Shown here: in pieces, positions 53,995-63,745 of the stretch | Position numbering within the stretch: the first letter of the stretch is position 1 | How the letters are laid out: each line of letters begins with the position of its first letter | Assembly (NCBI GenBank): GCA_002163005.1 | Contig: MAAF01000040.1 | Span: 124,001 to 188,000 of the forward strand | Direction: 5' to 3' | Length of the DNA stretch: 64,000 bases | Source of the DNA: Colwellia psychrerythraea | Lineage (GTDB): Bacteria; Pseudomonadota; Gammaproteobacteria; Enterobacterales; Alteromonadaceae | Translations under genes and position numbers: made by a program | The notes under the pieces: model-generated | What the model saw: only the letters and a program-made list of their open reading frames with translations | Told to the model about the DNA's origin: nothing | Database searches by the model: none

Positions 53995-55695
53995 TTATTT
54001 GTCGTCTGTGAATGCAACAGCTTTCTCATATAATTGCCAATATTCATCGATACTGGCAAAAAAAGGAAAGTCACTTGGATTATTTTCATCCTCCAAAAAA
54101 TTGGCATATTCCATGGGATTGAATACTAAATACCATTCGGGAATAGTTAACAGTGTTTGACCTTGATTACGGTAATATTGCGCTATTTCAGCTTTTTTTT
54201 TAACAAACCGTCCGCTATTTTTAGGGTAATGCTTTTGCCAAAGTTTATTTCGGAATCGATTAGTAGGATCCACTTTGTCTTTTAAAGCAAAATAATCATT
54301 TGAACGTGGATAAGCCTTTCTAAATTGCTCAGTCGATGCGTGAATTTGATATGGTAAGTAGTAAGTGCCTTTCTCTGATATCACCGCATCAATTATTTCT
54401 TTGCTCCATTCTTTAACCTTTTGTTGTGCAGCTAAACTAGTGCCTTGTCGGTAATACACAACAAAAGCAAAAACTTCTTCATTTGCCCAAGATAACAGTG
54501 TATCTGGGTCAGGCAGTGCATGACGAATAGAGACATTAATAATATTTACCTCATGCTTTTGGAATATGTGCTTCATCTTTTGTGCAAAACTTGAAAAATT
54601 TTCAACGGGTACAAAATATTCTCTTAGTGCATCGGTATATTCAGAACGGTCAGCTTTTTCTAACTCATTAACATCATAACTCGCTTCATAATTGCGCCAA
54701 AAAACAGCATCTAGATTATAGTAAACAGGATCAAATAAGTATTGTCTTGCCCATTTACCCAAATCATAATTGGCAACAAAGCTGGCGACTTTGGGCTGCC
54801 AGCCATAATTTTTATCTTTTGGGATAAGTCGATCAACTTGAGTTACCGCTTTATCGGTTGTTAACCAAGAAACATTGCGAATATCTTCATAGTTTGGAGG
54901 GTAAATATCAGCATTGTGAAAAATTACTTCTTTGTTATCTCGTACATTTTCATTGAAATGACCATAATAATCATCCAATTTCATTGTTGATGTTGTTCGC
55001 TCAACTTTAACATTCGGCATAAGCTTTAAAGTTGCTTCAGCGATAAGTGCAATTCCGCCATAGCCACCTATTGTACCATAAAACAAGTCTGAGTTTTTCT
55101 GTGGAGAGGCTGTAGCCACAGTGCCGTTTGCTAAAATAACTTTTAGTGAAACTACTGATCGCACTAAAGGTCCTTCACCAATATAGCGTCCATGTACATT
55201 AACACTCAATGAACCACCCACAGTAAAATTAGCATAGGTTTGCATTATTTTTACTGACAAGTCGTGTTGGTCAATGAACGTTTGTAAGTCACGCCATGTT
55301 ATGCCCGCTTGAACTGTAATTAACTTTTTATCTTTATCAAAATCAAGTACTTTATTAAAACTGCGCATATCAAAGTGTAAACTGTCTGGATAAGACGTTT
55401 GGCCACCTTGACTATACCGACCACCACCAATAGAGATAGGTCCCGTTGTTGATGTTATCTCTGATGTAATTTCATCGATAGTTTTAGGTTTTACAATGCG
55501 CTCAACAGTAATAGGGTTTAATTGAGTAACATCATTAATAATTAATTCATTAATAGGCTCATTGCTAGCGTCGTCGTTATGATCATTCCCTACATTCCAT
55601 ATAAGTAATGTGGTTGCTATGGCGGTAAATATGATAAAGGCAATGAATGCCTTTCCGAGCTTTTTAAATAAAAATAAGGCGTTTTGAAGCAGCAT
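53995..55695 (-). CDS. Membrane-anchored FAD-binding oxidoreductase (FAD_binding_4), split by an in-frame stop
   Basis: A 566-residue N-terminal product. One membrane anchor (about 15-33) is followed by a FAD_binding_4 (VAO/PCMH-type) domain at about 70-220, with SIGGGRYSQGG for FAD pyrophosphate binding, GGSLSVNVHGR and YGTIGGYGGIALI. The remainder resembles the substrate domain of D-lactone/glycolate-type flavoenzymes, including NRFRNKLWQKHY. I use ATG 55695; the frame extends to 55758 but would overlap the divergent gene. The TAA at 53995 comes in the middle of a domain that continues in frame in 53239-53976, so the full protein would be about 819 residues. The substrate is unknown. Confidence 0.75.
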   Translation of the reverse strand: MLLQNALFLFKKLGKAFIAFIIFTAIATTLLIWNVGNDHNDDASNEPINELIINDVTQLNPITVERIVKPKTIDEITSEITSTTGPISIGGGRYSQGGQTSYPDSLHFDMRSFNKVLDFDKDKKLITVQAGITWRDLQTFIDQHDLSVKIMQTYANFTVGGSLSVNVHGRYIGEGPLVRSVVSLKVILANGTVATASPQKNSDLFYGTIGGYGGIALIAEATLKLMPNVKVERTTSTMKLDDYYGHFNENVRDNKEVIFHNADIYPPNYEDIRNVSWLTTDKAVTQVDRLIPKDKNYGWQPKVASFVANYDLGKWARQYLFDPVYYNLDAVFWRNYEASYDVNELEKADRSEYTDALREYFVPVENFSSFAQKMKHIFQKHEVNIINVSIRHALPDPDTLLSWANEEVFAFVVYYRQGTSLAAQQKVKEWSKEIIDAVISEKGTYYLPYQIHASTEQFRKAYPRSNDYFALKDKVDPTNRFRNKLWQKHYPKNSGRFVKKKAEIAQYYRNQGQTLLTIPEWYLVFNPMEYANFLEDENNPSDFPFFASIDEYWQLYEKAVAFTDDK

Positions 55696-55766
55696 GTAGC
55701 ATCCATTCTGTTTTGCTTTTATATTTGCTATAGTGCCGTAAAGTAATGAGTTCCACAAGGATGAAT

Positions 55767-56723
55767 ATGGTTCAATCTCGACGTAAGTTATTAAAAGCTA
55801 TAATAAGTATTTCAGCTCTGTTGCCTGCGTTGAAAGTAATTTCAATGACCAATTTTACTAAGGTTTCCCATGATTCAAGTAGTAATTTTCATTTTATTTA
55901 CAATAACTCATTATATAAGGAAAACTTTTACCAATTTTTGCTCAATGTTTTTCACCTTTATCCCGAACTTGAATTTCATCAACTGATTAGCGAAATAACC
56001 AAGCGGACGAATTCAGATCAAGAGATTTATCTGGAAGTACAAAGCAAACTCAATGAAATCACCTCATTTCTAGCGCCATTTCAATACGTTATTCCCGCAT
56101 TAAATAAGCAAAAAACAATTATTGCCGATCAAACCCAAAATCTTCTACAAGATAAGCAAAAATTTTCTGGTTACTTAGAGATAGGTACTACAGGCCGCTA
56201 TCTCGATGCCTTAGAAGAGCGTTTTTCTATCGAAGATGAACGATATTTTATCACTGATAAAAAGGCGACATATTCTCCGACCGATATGATCGACAGGGGG
56301 CAAATATTCAAAGCGGGATCAGATATTTTATTCAATAATTATCAACCGGCACTTAATACCATAGCAAGAGATTCAATTGATTTAGTAACCGTTTATATTG
56401 GTTTTCACCACTGCCCTATTCATCTAAGAGAAGAATTCATTACCAATATTAGAGATGTAATGAGACCGGGTGCGAGTCTAGTTGTTAGAGATCATGATGT
56501 TATCAATACAAAAATGAACCATCTGGTTGCTTTAGCACATGATGTATTCAACCTTGGAACAAGTGAATCTTGGCAATATAATAGCAATGAATTGCGTAAT
56601 TTTTATTCCCTCACTGAACTGGACTTATTATTAAATAAAATGGGGTTTAAGTCCGATGGAAGAAAGATTTTTCAACAAGGTGACCCTACCTTAAATGCTT
56701 TAATGTTATATAAAAAAATTTAG
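55767..56723 (+). CDS. Methyltransferase-like protein with a twin-arginine-type leader
   Basis: A 318-residue protein. The N-terminus has SRRKLLKAIISISALLPAL, which fits a twin-arginine (Tat) signal. From about residue 130 a Rossmann methyltransferase-like fold is seen: motif I SGYLEIGTTGRYLDAL, then SIDLVTVYIGFHHCP and MRPGASLVVRDHDV as motifs IV and V. The motif I glycines are only partly kept. I chose ATG 55767 with AAGGA upstream; earlier ATGs are at 55746 and 55761. Export of an AdoMet-dependent enzyme would be odd, since AdoMet is cytosolic, so either the leader is only an anchor or the fold is used otherwise. It is divergent from the FAD gene by 71 bases and probably functionally tied to it. 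Confidence 0.6.
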   Translation: MVQSRRKLLKAIISISALLPALKVISMTNFTKVSHDSSSNFHFIYNNSLYKENFYQFLLNVFHLYPELEFHQLISEITKRTNSDQEIYLEVQSKLNEITSFLAPFQYVIPALNKQKTIIADQTQNLLQDKQKFSGYLEIGTTGRYLDALEERFSIEDERYFITDKKATYSPTDMIDRGQIFKAGSDILFNNYQPALNTIARDSIDLVTVYIGFHHCPIHLREEFITNIRDVMRPGASLVVRDHDVINTKMNHLVALAHDVFNLGTSESWQYNSNELRNFYSLTELDLLLNKMGFKSDGRKIFQQGDPTLNALMLYKKI

Positions 56724-56909
56724 TTTCAAATTAATAACTTTCTCATGAGTTATTAATTTATCATTATGAACTGATGTAACTCACTTTTCCTGATAAATAC
56801 AATAGCTTGTCTGAGTCATATCTATTACTATCATTGATAAATTTAAGTCATTACTTAAAAGTTAACCTATAAAGATAAAGGGAATTTAACTATTAAATTA
56901 GTGTTGATA

Positions 56910-58487
56910 ATGAATAAAAAATGTATGGATAAAACTCAAATAAACATCGAGATTAAATTTTTAACATTAGCTAAAAAAATGGCTATATTATCGATTCTGC
57001 TGCTGCTCGGTTGCTCAAAAGTAGAAGACCGCCTATCAGAGCCAGTTCAAAATTATTGCTCTACTATTGATGATAAACCCCAGATTGCACTATCTGAATA
57101 CCTAAGCCCTTTTGACAACGAAATGAAAAACGGTACAGGTGTCTATATATTAGAACAAGGTACTGAAGCAATGCTTACAAGGGGCTGGTTGAGTAAACAT
57201 GCGCAACGAACTATAGATGTACAATACTTCATTTTTTCGGCCGACAACATTGGCTTGATAGCTATAGATTATCTAGTTAAAGCAGCAGAAAGGGGAGTAA
57301 AAGTAAGGTTATTAGTTGATGATATTATGGTTGATGCCAAAGGTGATGAGTTATTGAAATTATCGGCACATGAAAATTTATCAATAAAAATATATAACCC
57401 TGTGGCTAATATTGGTAAAAACATCGTTGATAAGCTAGTTAACTTAACGACCAATTTTCATGGCTTTAATCAGCGTATGCACAATAAAACTTTTACTGTC
57501 GATGGTAAGGTTTCTATAACAGGTGGAAGAAATGTTGCTGATGAATACTTTGGTTATGATCACGAATACAACTTCAGAGATCGAGATGTCCTTTTATTAG
57601 GAGGAATAACAAAAGATATTCAAACTTCGTTTAACAATTTTTGGCACGATTCTTTAAGTATATCGGTTGATGAAATACTAAATAGTAAAGACGTACAAAA
57701 TACTAATTATAATGCGCTTCACCAATATGCTTGTGATCCAGCTAACTATGCTCCAAAAGTAAGAGATCAATTAAATAACCTTCCTGCTGTTTTTAAAGAA
57801 ATTGAGGAAACAGGAAAACTTCAATGGATTAAAGGTGTTGAATACATTTCAGACGTACCCGGTAAAAATGATGCTAAGGAATTTTTGGGAGGGAGTGGTT
57901 TATCCACTCAACGCCTTATCGCTCTTTTACATAAAGCAAAAAAATCAGTAACCATCCAAACGCCTTATTTAATCACTACTGATTTAGGAAAAAATCTATT
58001 CAAAACACTAGTCGATAAAGGTATTGAAGTAAAAATATTAACGAACAGTTTAGCATCTAACGATAACCTCGATGCATTTAGTGGTTATCAACGGGATAGA
58101 AAAGCTCTATTAAAAACAGGTGTGAAGATCTATGAATTTAAACCTGATGCGCAAATCAGGCAAAAAGTCATGTCAGACGTGATGCAAGGTCAGTTACAAC
58201 AAATGCCAATATTTGGGTTGCATGCAAAATCTATGGTGATTGACGATGATATTACCGTTATAGGTACCTTCAACGTAGACCCGCGTAGTGCGAATTTAAA
58301 TACAGAAAGTATTACTATCATCCCATCTCAAAAAATTGCTAATAGTGTCAAGCAAGGTATGTTAGAAGAAATGTTGCCTGAAAATGCTTGGGAAGTAACG
58401 CTGAAATGGAACCCTGACGGTGAAGTAAATAAATTAAAACAAATAGGGGTTAAACTAAGAAGAATTGTGCCAAAAAGCATTCTTTAA
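56910..58487 (+). CDS. Phospholipase D-like lipoprotein
   Basis: A 525-residue protein with a lipobox-type leader (LLLLGC about residue 35) and two HKD catalytic motifs: HNKTFTVDG near residue 191 with the GGRN tail, and HAKSMVIDDD near residue 438 with GTFNVDPRSANLNTE. Both active-site halves are intact. The arrangement resembles ClsC/YmdC-type cardiolipin synthases and related secreted PLD enzymes, so it probably acts on phospholipids at the periplasmic face. Start choice is uncertain: ATG 56910 has no near ribosome binding site, a GTG lies at 56901 and an ATG at 56979 leaves only a very short leader. Confidence 0.85.
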   Translation: MNKKCMDKTQINIEIKFLTLAKKMAILSILLLLGCSKVEDRLSEPVQNYCSTIDDKPQIALSEYLSPFDNEMKNGTGVYILEQGTEAMLTRGWLSKHAQRTIDVQYFIFSADNIGLIAIDYLVKAAERGVKVRLLVDDIMVDAKGDELLKLSAHENLSIKIYNPVANIGKNIVDKLVNLTTNFHGFNQRMHNKTFTVDGKVSITGGRNVADEYFGYDHEYNFRDRDVLLLGGITKDIQTSFNNFWHDSLSISVDEILNSKDVQNTNYNALHQYACDPANYAPKVRDQLNNLPAVFKEIEETGKLQWIKGVEYISDVPGKNDAKEFLGGSGLSTQRLIALLHKAKKSVTIQTPYLITTDLGKNLFKTLVDKGIEVKILTNSLASNDNLDAFSGYQRDRKALLKTGVKIYEFKPDAQIRQKVMSDVMQGQLQQMPIFGLHAKSMVIDDDITVIGTFNVDPRSANLNTESITIIPSQKIANSVKQGMLEEMLPENAWEVTLKWNPDGEVNKLKQIGVKLRRIVPKSIL

Positions 58488-58998
58488 TTTGCGCAGCTCC
58501 ACTAACCTGCCATGCATTTTATTAACCGCTGATGCACTCATATATGAGTGTTCTTCACCCCATACACTACCTCCATCAAAGCCTTTGACAAATCTAAGTG
58601 AATTCCCAAATCTCTTCATCTGTTTCCTTTGAAAGGAAGTTATATATAGAGTAGTTACAGACTTGATCTACGAGATGATATTCAAGTATTAATAAAATGA
58701 ATAAAAAATTCCCCTCCCCTCTTATATGAAGTACATCCCATGGATGGATTTCCCTACAGTTCAATTTCTATTTGGGTCACTCCCCCCCAATAGTTGATTT
58801 AATTATTGCATCAAGAATGACAGAAAAACATATAAACCACTGTTTTGCAGATGATTATCAATATATTAATTTTAATAAGTATATTGGCATTAACTTTGCG
58901 ATATAGCTTACGAACGATGTGATTTAGCGATAACAACATTTTATTAAAAACAAAAAACAACGTTCACAATATAAATTATAAACATTAGGGGAATATCA
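58488..58998. promoter_or_regulatory. Gap between the PLD gene and the porin gene
   Basis: These 511 bases contain no gene that I can support. A 16-base perfect palindrome CACTCATATATGAGTG is at 58535-58550. The porin promoter must be in the last 150 bases; GATGTGATTTAGCGATAA near 58916-58933 resembles half of a CRP site. GGGG precedes the porin ATG. Confidence 0.4.
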
Positions 58999-60051
58999 AT
59001 GAGTAATAAAACTACAACTAATTTATTCAAGAAAGTATGTACAGCGACACTATTAATTGGCGCTACAAGCGTTGCATACGCTGATGAAGGGGATTTAAAA
59101 ACTTCTTTTTATGGTTCTTTGAGGCTAGGTGCTGATTATGTTGATGCAGGTACTGATGATGACGCGGCAAATGGTCGAGATTTCCTTAGTAGAATGGGTG
59201 CAAAAGCCTCTGTAGATTTAGGGAGCGGTTTAACCGGTTTAGGCTTAGTCGAATATGGCATGAGGGGTGATGATGGCGTTAATTTTTCCCAAAATAACAA
59301 GCCAGGATTACGCCAAATAGTCGTAGGTGTAAAAGGTGACTTTGGTAAAGTGACTTATGGCTCGCAAACCCTTATTTGGCATAAATTTGTGCGTAGCGCT
59401 TACTTTTCCGATGGCCTAGATTCACTGCGCCAAGGAGCTATTCGTGATGACGACATGCTGCAGTGGGAGAAAAAAACAGGCAACTGGAAGTTTGGTGCAG
59501 CTTTACAGACAGAAAAGCAAGATGGAGATTCATTTGATCAATACCAAGCAGGTATTGAATACAAAGCAGGACCAGTGAAATTACAAGCAGCATTGGCTGC
59601 AGATAAACGTGGTGAAAATACCGGGAACCTCTACGGTGTTCGTGGTTGGTACAACGTTTCTGACAGTATAACTCTTTCTGCCTTTTACCATTTAGCAGAA
59701 GATGATTTTGACCTGTACGGCGGAAACTCTTCAGGTAATGTCCGATTAAAATCAACCCTAAGTGGCAACGATGTTGGCGGCGTCACCTCTTGTAAAAATG
59801 AAGAGCGTTCAACTGCAGGTTTATATGGTAAGTGGAAAGCAGATAAGAACCAAGTTCACCTACGTTATGCATTAAACAGCTGTGATGTGAAAGGCGATGT
59901 TACTTCAATCAAAGTTGAATATATCCGTTATTTATCGAAAAAATTCAGACTTTGGGCATCAGTAGAACAACTTGATAGTGACACCAGTCGTTTACCATCA
60001 ACGGGTGAAGACATGTCTGAAATCCAGTTAGGTGTACGTTTCGACTTTTAA
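58999..60051 (+). CDS. General-type trimeric outer-membrane porin
   Basis: A 350-residue porin: signal peptide (1-28, AYA-DE), then a 16-strand barrel pattern starting KTSFYGSLRLGADYV and ending in LGVRFDF with the C-terminal Phe required for outer-membrane assembly. GLGLVEYGMRG and KVTYGSQTLIW are the porin L2-L3 type segments. It is immediately upstream (47 bases) of the TRAP transporter genes in the same direction. This position suggests that it lets the TRAP substrate through the outer membrane. Confidence 0.88.
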   Translation: MSNKTTTNLFKKVCTATLLIGATSVAYADEGDLKTSFYGSLRLGADYVDAGTDDDAANGRDFLSRMGAKASVDLGSGLTGLGLVEYGMRGDDGVNFSQNNKPGLRQIVVGVKGDFGKVTYGSQTLIWHKFVRSAYFSDGLDSLRQGAIRDDDMLQWEKKTGNWKFGAALQTEKQDGDSFDQYQAGIEYKAGPVKLQAALAADKRGENTGNLYGVRGWYNVSDSITLSAFYHLAEDDFDLYGGNSSGNVRLKSTLSGNDVGGVTSCKNEERSTAGLYGKWKADKNQVHLRYALNSCDVKGDVTSIKVEYIRYLSKKFRLWASVEQLDSDTSRLPSTGEDMSEIQLGVRFDF

Positions 60052-60098
60052 TTTGAATATAAATCATAAGAAAAATATAAATTAATTAAGGAAAAATC

Positions 60099-61085
60099 AT
60101 GTCATTAACTAAAAATATGCTTGGGCTAACTACGGCCCTATTATGTGCTTTCTCGCTAAATGTCAGTGCTGAACAAATTGAAATTAAATTTTCTCATGTC
60201 GTTGCTGAAAACACACCAAAAGGCCAAATGGCGCTAAAATTTAAAGCCTTGGTCGAAGAAAGACTAGCCGGACAAGTTGTAGTAAAAGTATTCCCAAATT
60301 CACAATTATTTGGTGATAATAAAGTACTTGAAGCAATGCAATTAGGCGATGTTCAATTAGCTGCTCCGTCGTTATCAAAGTTTAAAAAGTACACTAAAAA
60401 ACTACAAGTATTTGATTTACCCTTTATATTTAACGACATGGCCGCTGTAGAGCGTTTTCAACAAGGTGAACAGGGTCAAAAACTACTTAACTCTATTAAA
60501 CGTAAAGGCTTGCAAGGTCTTGGCTATTTACATAATGGAATGAAACAGCTCTCTTCTAGTTCTGAAATGGCAACACCTGCCGATTTAAAAGGCAAAAAAT
60601 TTCGTATCATGTCATCAGATGTTTTAGCGGCTCAATTTCATGCCGTTGACGCAGTGCCTGTTAAAAAACCTTTTTCTGAAGTTTTTACGTTATTGCAAAC
60701 TAAAGCAATAGATGGTCAAGAGAATACTTGGTCAAACATTTATTCAAAAAAATTCTTTGAAGTACAAGAGCATATAACTGAAAGTAATCATGGCGTATTA
60801 GATTATTTAGTTGTTACCTCAAGAGATTTTTGGTACTCCATACCAAAAGATATTCGTAAAGATGTTAAAACAGCATTAGACGAAGCCATTGCTTATGGTA
60901 ACGAGATTGCCTCTCAAAAATCTAAGGTAGACAAGCAGCGTATTGTAGAGTCAAAACGAGCAACGATTAAAGAACTTTCAGACGAAGAGCGTCAGCAATG
61001 GGTTGAAGCAATGAAGCCAGTTTGGAAACGATTTGAAAAACAAATAGGCAAAAAAGTAATTGATGCAGCAATAGCGGCAAACTAA
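60099..61085 (+). CDS. dctP: TRAP transporter substrate-binding protein (DctP type)
   Basis: A 328-residue periplasmic protein: signal peptide (1-24, VSA-EQ), FSHVVAENTPKGQMALKFK start, and GKKFRIMSSDVLAAQFHAVDAVP with the Arg that binds the substrate carboxylate. EGQxNTWSNIY-type DGQENTWSNIYSKKF is the DctP C4-dicarboxylate signature. AAGGAA precedes the ATG. With DctQ and DctM it forms a sodium-driven high-affinity uptake system for succinate, malate or fumarate. The NAD malic enzyme gene downstream agrees with malate use. Confidence 0.92.
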   Translation: MSLTKNMLGLTTALLCAFSLNVSAEQIEIKFSHVVAENTPKGQMALKFKALVEERLAGQVVVKVFPNSQLFGDNKVLEAMQLGDVQLAAPSLSKFKKYTKKLQVFDLPFIFNDMAAVERFQQGEQGQKLLNSIKRKGLQGLGYLHNGMKQLSSSSEMATPADLKGKKFRIMSSDVLAAQFHAVDAVPVKKPFSEVFTLLQTKAIDGQENTWSNIYSKKFFEVQEHITESNHGVLDYLVVTSRDFWYSIPKDIRKDVKTALDEAIAYGNEIASQKSKVDKQRIVESKRATIKELSDEERQQWVEAMKPVWKRFEKQIGKKVIDAAIAAN

Positions 61086-61100
61086 TTACCTTTTTCATTG

Positions 61101-61135
61101 ATACAGAGGCTATTACTCGATGATGGTCTCTGTAT
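61101..61135 (+). terminator. Intercistronic hairpin between dctP and dctQ
   Basis: ATACAGAG (61101-61108) and CTCTGTAT (61128-61135) form a perfect 8-bp stem with a 19-base loop, followed by ATTTT. It probably makes a partial terminator or mRNA 3' end that yields more DctP than DctQM. Confidence 0.5.
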
Positions 61136-61190
61136 ATTTTGCCACTTACGGCATTTAATACCACTTAGCAAAATTATAGGTAGTTCTATT

Positions 61191-61829
61191 ATGTTTTCAA
61201 AAAAATCTGACGCACTCGAAGAGGGATTTATCTGTCTTTTGCTGGTGTGTATGACGCTGCTAGTTTTTGCAGAAGTTATTGCTCGATTTGTTTTTAATGT
61301 CGGCTTTATGTGGATGGAAGAGCTCACACTTACTTGCGGGGCTTGGTTTGTTTTATTTGGCATGTCTTATGGAGTGAAGGTAGGTGCTCATATTGGTGTT
61401 GATGCATTTGTAAAAAGTTTGCCTCCAAAAGCAAAAAAGATCACATCGATTACAGCGGTATTAATCTGTCTATGTTATTGCGTGATGTTCTTTTATGGCA
61501 GCATGGTTTATTTAGCAAAAATGTATGACGTCGGTCTCGTTATGGAAGATATTCATATACCTGCTTTTATTGTTAATTCAATGGATATTGATACTGCTTG
61601 GGACATATTCAGAATAGACATTGAAGACCCGCTTATGCCAATTTGGATTATGCAGTCAATTCTATTATTTGGTTTTGCTCTTCTTTTTTACCGCTTTTTG
61701 CAATTATTGATAAAAATCATTCAAGGTAAAGCGGATGGTTTTAAATTTGCTGATGAAGCAGAAGAAAGCATGCACCTAATTCAAGAAGAATCCACTCCAG
61801 AAGAAAACAATACCAAGGAGGAGAAATAA
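61191..61829 (+). CDS. dctQ: TRAP transporter small membrane subunit (DctQ)
   Basis: A 212-residue inner-membrane protein with four spans. EEGFICLLLVCMTLLVFAEVIARFVF, WMEELTLTCGAWFVLFG and GAHIGVDAFVKSLP are DctQ marks. A segment of about 45 residues between the third and fourth spans (MEDIHIPAFI to DIEDPLMPIW) and an acidic C-terminal tail make it longer than the commonest DctQ (about 160-170). ATG 61191 is chosen; the frame extends to a TTG in the hairpin region. It overlaps dctM by one base. Confidence 0.88.
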   Translation: MFSKKSDALEEGFICLLLVCMTLLVFAEVIARFVFNVGFMWMEELTLTCGAWFVLFGMSYGVKVGAHIGVDAFVKSLPPKAKKITSITAVLICLCYCVMFFYGSMVYLAKMYDVGLVMEDIHIPAFIVNSMDIDTAWDIFRIDIEDPLMPIWIMQSILLFGFALLFYRFLQLLIKIIQGKADGFKFADEAEESMHLIQEESTPEENNTKEEK

Positions 61830-63226
61830 TGACTATCGCCGCCCTATTTTTATCACTATTACTATGTATTTTGATTGGTATGCCAATAGCCGTAGCGTTA
61901 GGTTTTTCTAGCGTGTTGACCATCTTACTTTTCTCAAATGACTCAATCGCATCTATTGCTTTAAAATTGTATGAAGCGACTTCTGAACACTACACTTTAT
62001 TAGCGATCCCATTTTTTATTTTGTCTTCCGCTTTCTTATCAACAGGTGGTGTTGCAAAAAGAATAATTGATTTTGCCGTCGACAGTGTAGGTCATATTCG
62101 TGGTGGCCTAGCCATGGCTTCAGTTCTGGCTTGTATGTTATTTGCAGCGGTATCGGGGTCTTCTCCGGCAACCGTTGCAGCAATAGGCTCTATTTGTATT
62201 GTAGGCATGGTGCGAGCTGGTTATCCGGAAAGTTTTGCCGCTGGAGTAATTACTAATGCAGGAACCTTAGGGATACTAATTCCACCCTCTATTGTTATGT
62301 TAGTTTATTCTGCCGCGACTGAAGTCTCTGCATCACGTATGTTTATGGCTGGTTTGATTCCCGGTATAATGATGGGTTCAATTCTAATGATCGCTATATA
62401 TATCATTGCTCGTTATAAGAACCTTCCATCAATACCTTTTCCCGGCATAAAACAATTATTACGATCTGGCTTTATAGCGACAGGAGGATTAGCACTAATC
62501 TTTATTATTTTGGGCGCTATTTATGGTGGCATTGCCAGCCCAACCGAGGCTGCTGCGGTTGCTGCAATATATGCCTATCTTATCGCTGTATTTGGTTATC
62601 GCGATATTGGACCTCTTAAAAATACAAAATGGAGAGATGATAAAGAGCCTCTAGTAAAAGCCCTCACTAGAAATGTCATATTAATGGGCTTAGCATTGCC
62701 CAAAAGCACGACAGATAAAGAAGTAAGGCGTGTAGTACTCGATGGTGCCAAAGTTAGCATTATGCTGTTATTTATTATTGCCAATGCGATGCTATTTGCT
62801 CATGTTTTAACAACAGAACGTATCCCACATATTATTGCTGAAACTATTATTGGTTGGGGGTTAGAACCATGGTCATTTTTGATTATTGTCAACATACTAC
62901 TATTGTTAGCGGGCAACTTTATGGAACCTTCTGCCATCATATTAATTATGGCCCCCATATTATTCCCCATTGCTACCCAGTTAGGTATTGACCCTATTCA
63001 CTTGGGTATCATCATGGTGGTAAATATGGAAATAGGTATGTTAACGCCCCCCGTAGGTCTTAACTTATTTGTTACCGCCGGCATAACGGGTAGAAGCATG
63101 GGTTGGGTAATTAAAGCCTGCCTACCATGGTTAAGTTTATTATTATTATTCTTAATGTTAATCACTTATGTACCACAAATATCTTTGGCATTCCCAGAGT
63201 ATATTGACAAGCTCAATGGCTACTAG
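61829..63226 (+). CDS. dctM: TRAP transporter large membrane subunit (DctM)
   Basis: A 465-residue inner-membrane permease with about 12 spans plus re-entrant loops. IPFFILSSAFLSTGGVAKRIIDF, SGSSPATVAAIGSI and GTLGILIPPSIVMLVY are DctM hallmarks, as is TPPVGLNLFVTAG near the end. An insert of about 40 polar residues (about 255-310) in the middle lengthens it over the usual 425-430. It couples solute uptake to sodium. It shares one base with dctQ and is followed by a strong terminator, ending the operon. Confidence 0.92.
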   Translation: MTIAALFLSLLLCILIGMPIAVALGFSSVLTILLFSNDSIASIALKLYEATSEHYTLLAIPFFILSSAFLSTGGVAKRIIDFAVDSVGHIRGGLAMASVLACMLFAAVSGSSPATVAAIGSICIVGMVRAGYPESFAAGVITNAGTLGILIPPSIVMLVYSAATEVSASRMFMAGLIPGIMMGSILMIAIYIIARYKNLPSIPFPGIKQLLRSGFIATGGLALIFIILGAIYGGIASPTEAAAVAAIYAYLIAVFGYRDIGPLKNTKWRDDKEPLVKALTRNVILMGLALPKSTTDKEVRRVVLDGAKVSIMLLFIIANAMLFAHVLTTERIPHIIAETIIGWGLEPWSFLIIVNILLLLAGNFMEPSAIILIMAPILFPIATQLGIDPIHLGIIMVVNMEIGMLTPPVGLNLFVTAGITGRSMGWVIKACLPWLSLLLLFLMLITYVPQISLAFPEYIDKLNGY

Positions 63227-63242
63227 TTAAGCAGCACTATGA

Positions 63243-63269
63243 TTAGAGGCTTATAAATTAAGCCTCTAA
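63243..63269 (+). terminator. Terminator of the TRAP operon
   Basis: TTAGAGGCTTA (63243-63253) and its exact reverse complement (63259-63269) form an 11-bp stem with a 5-base loop, 17 bases after the dctM stop and followed by AT-rich sequence. Confidence 0.85.
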
Positions 63270-63745
63270 ATTTATAATAATAATGTAAGGTTTTTTATCA
63301 TAGTTCGTCATCTTGAAAATGGTAAACACATTATTGATATCTCTAGCTTTACTTATCACGTTAGCGATAGTTAAAAATTAATTGTCGAATAACTTTTCAA
63401 CACCTACTTAGTCAATCGACTCCGTCCTTCCCCCAGTCAGCTACATTATTAGAAGGCGCTTTTAACTATCATCATTTCCTCGAAACACGCTTTATCATAA
63501 GAGAAAGAAAATGCTCTACCGCGTAAATAAACGAAACAACTCTCTTCCAAAATAAAGGGTGAGATTCATCATGCCCATAGTAAAAGATGGGTAGAGTTCC
63601 GCTCATGTTGCACTGGTTCATTTACAGTAATTGAAGCTAACTTGTTGTAATTTAAATCTAAAACAAAATGATTAATTAGTGGTCTAAACCTTGCTCTCCC
63701 TTTATCAACTAAAACGATAATAAAAAACATATGACAGAGTAAATA
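63270..63745. other. Gap between the TRAP operon and maeA
   Basis: These 476 bases hold no gene I can support. One frame without a start codon, ending HHAHSKRWVEFRSCC and TVIEANLL before a TAA at about 63650, has protein-like composition and may be a relic, but I do not recognise it. The maeA promoter should lie in the last 150 bases. Confidence 0.35.

Noticed and set aside
58535-58550. Sixteen-base palindrome after the PLD gene as a terminator
   Set aside because: The stem is continuous with no loop and no T-run follows, so a terminator role is weak; it could be a protein-binding site, but nothing supports a named factor.
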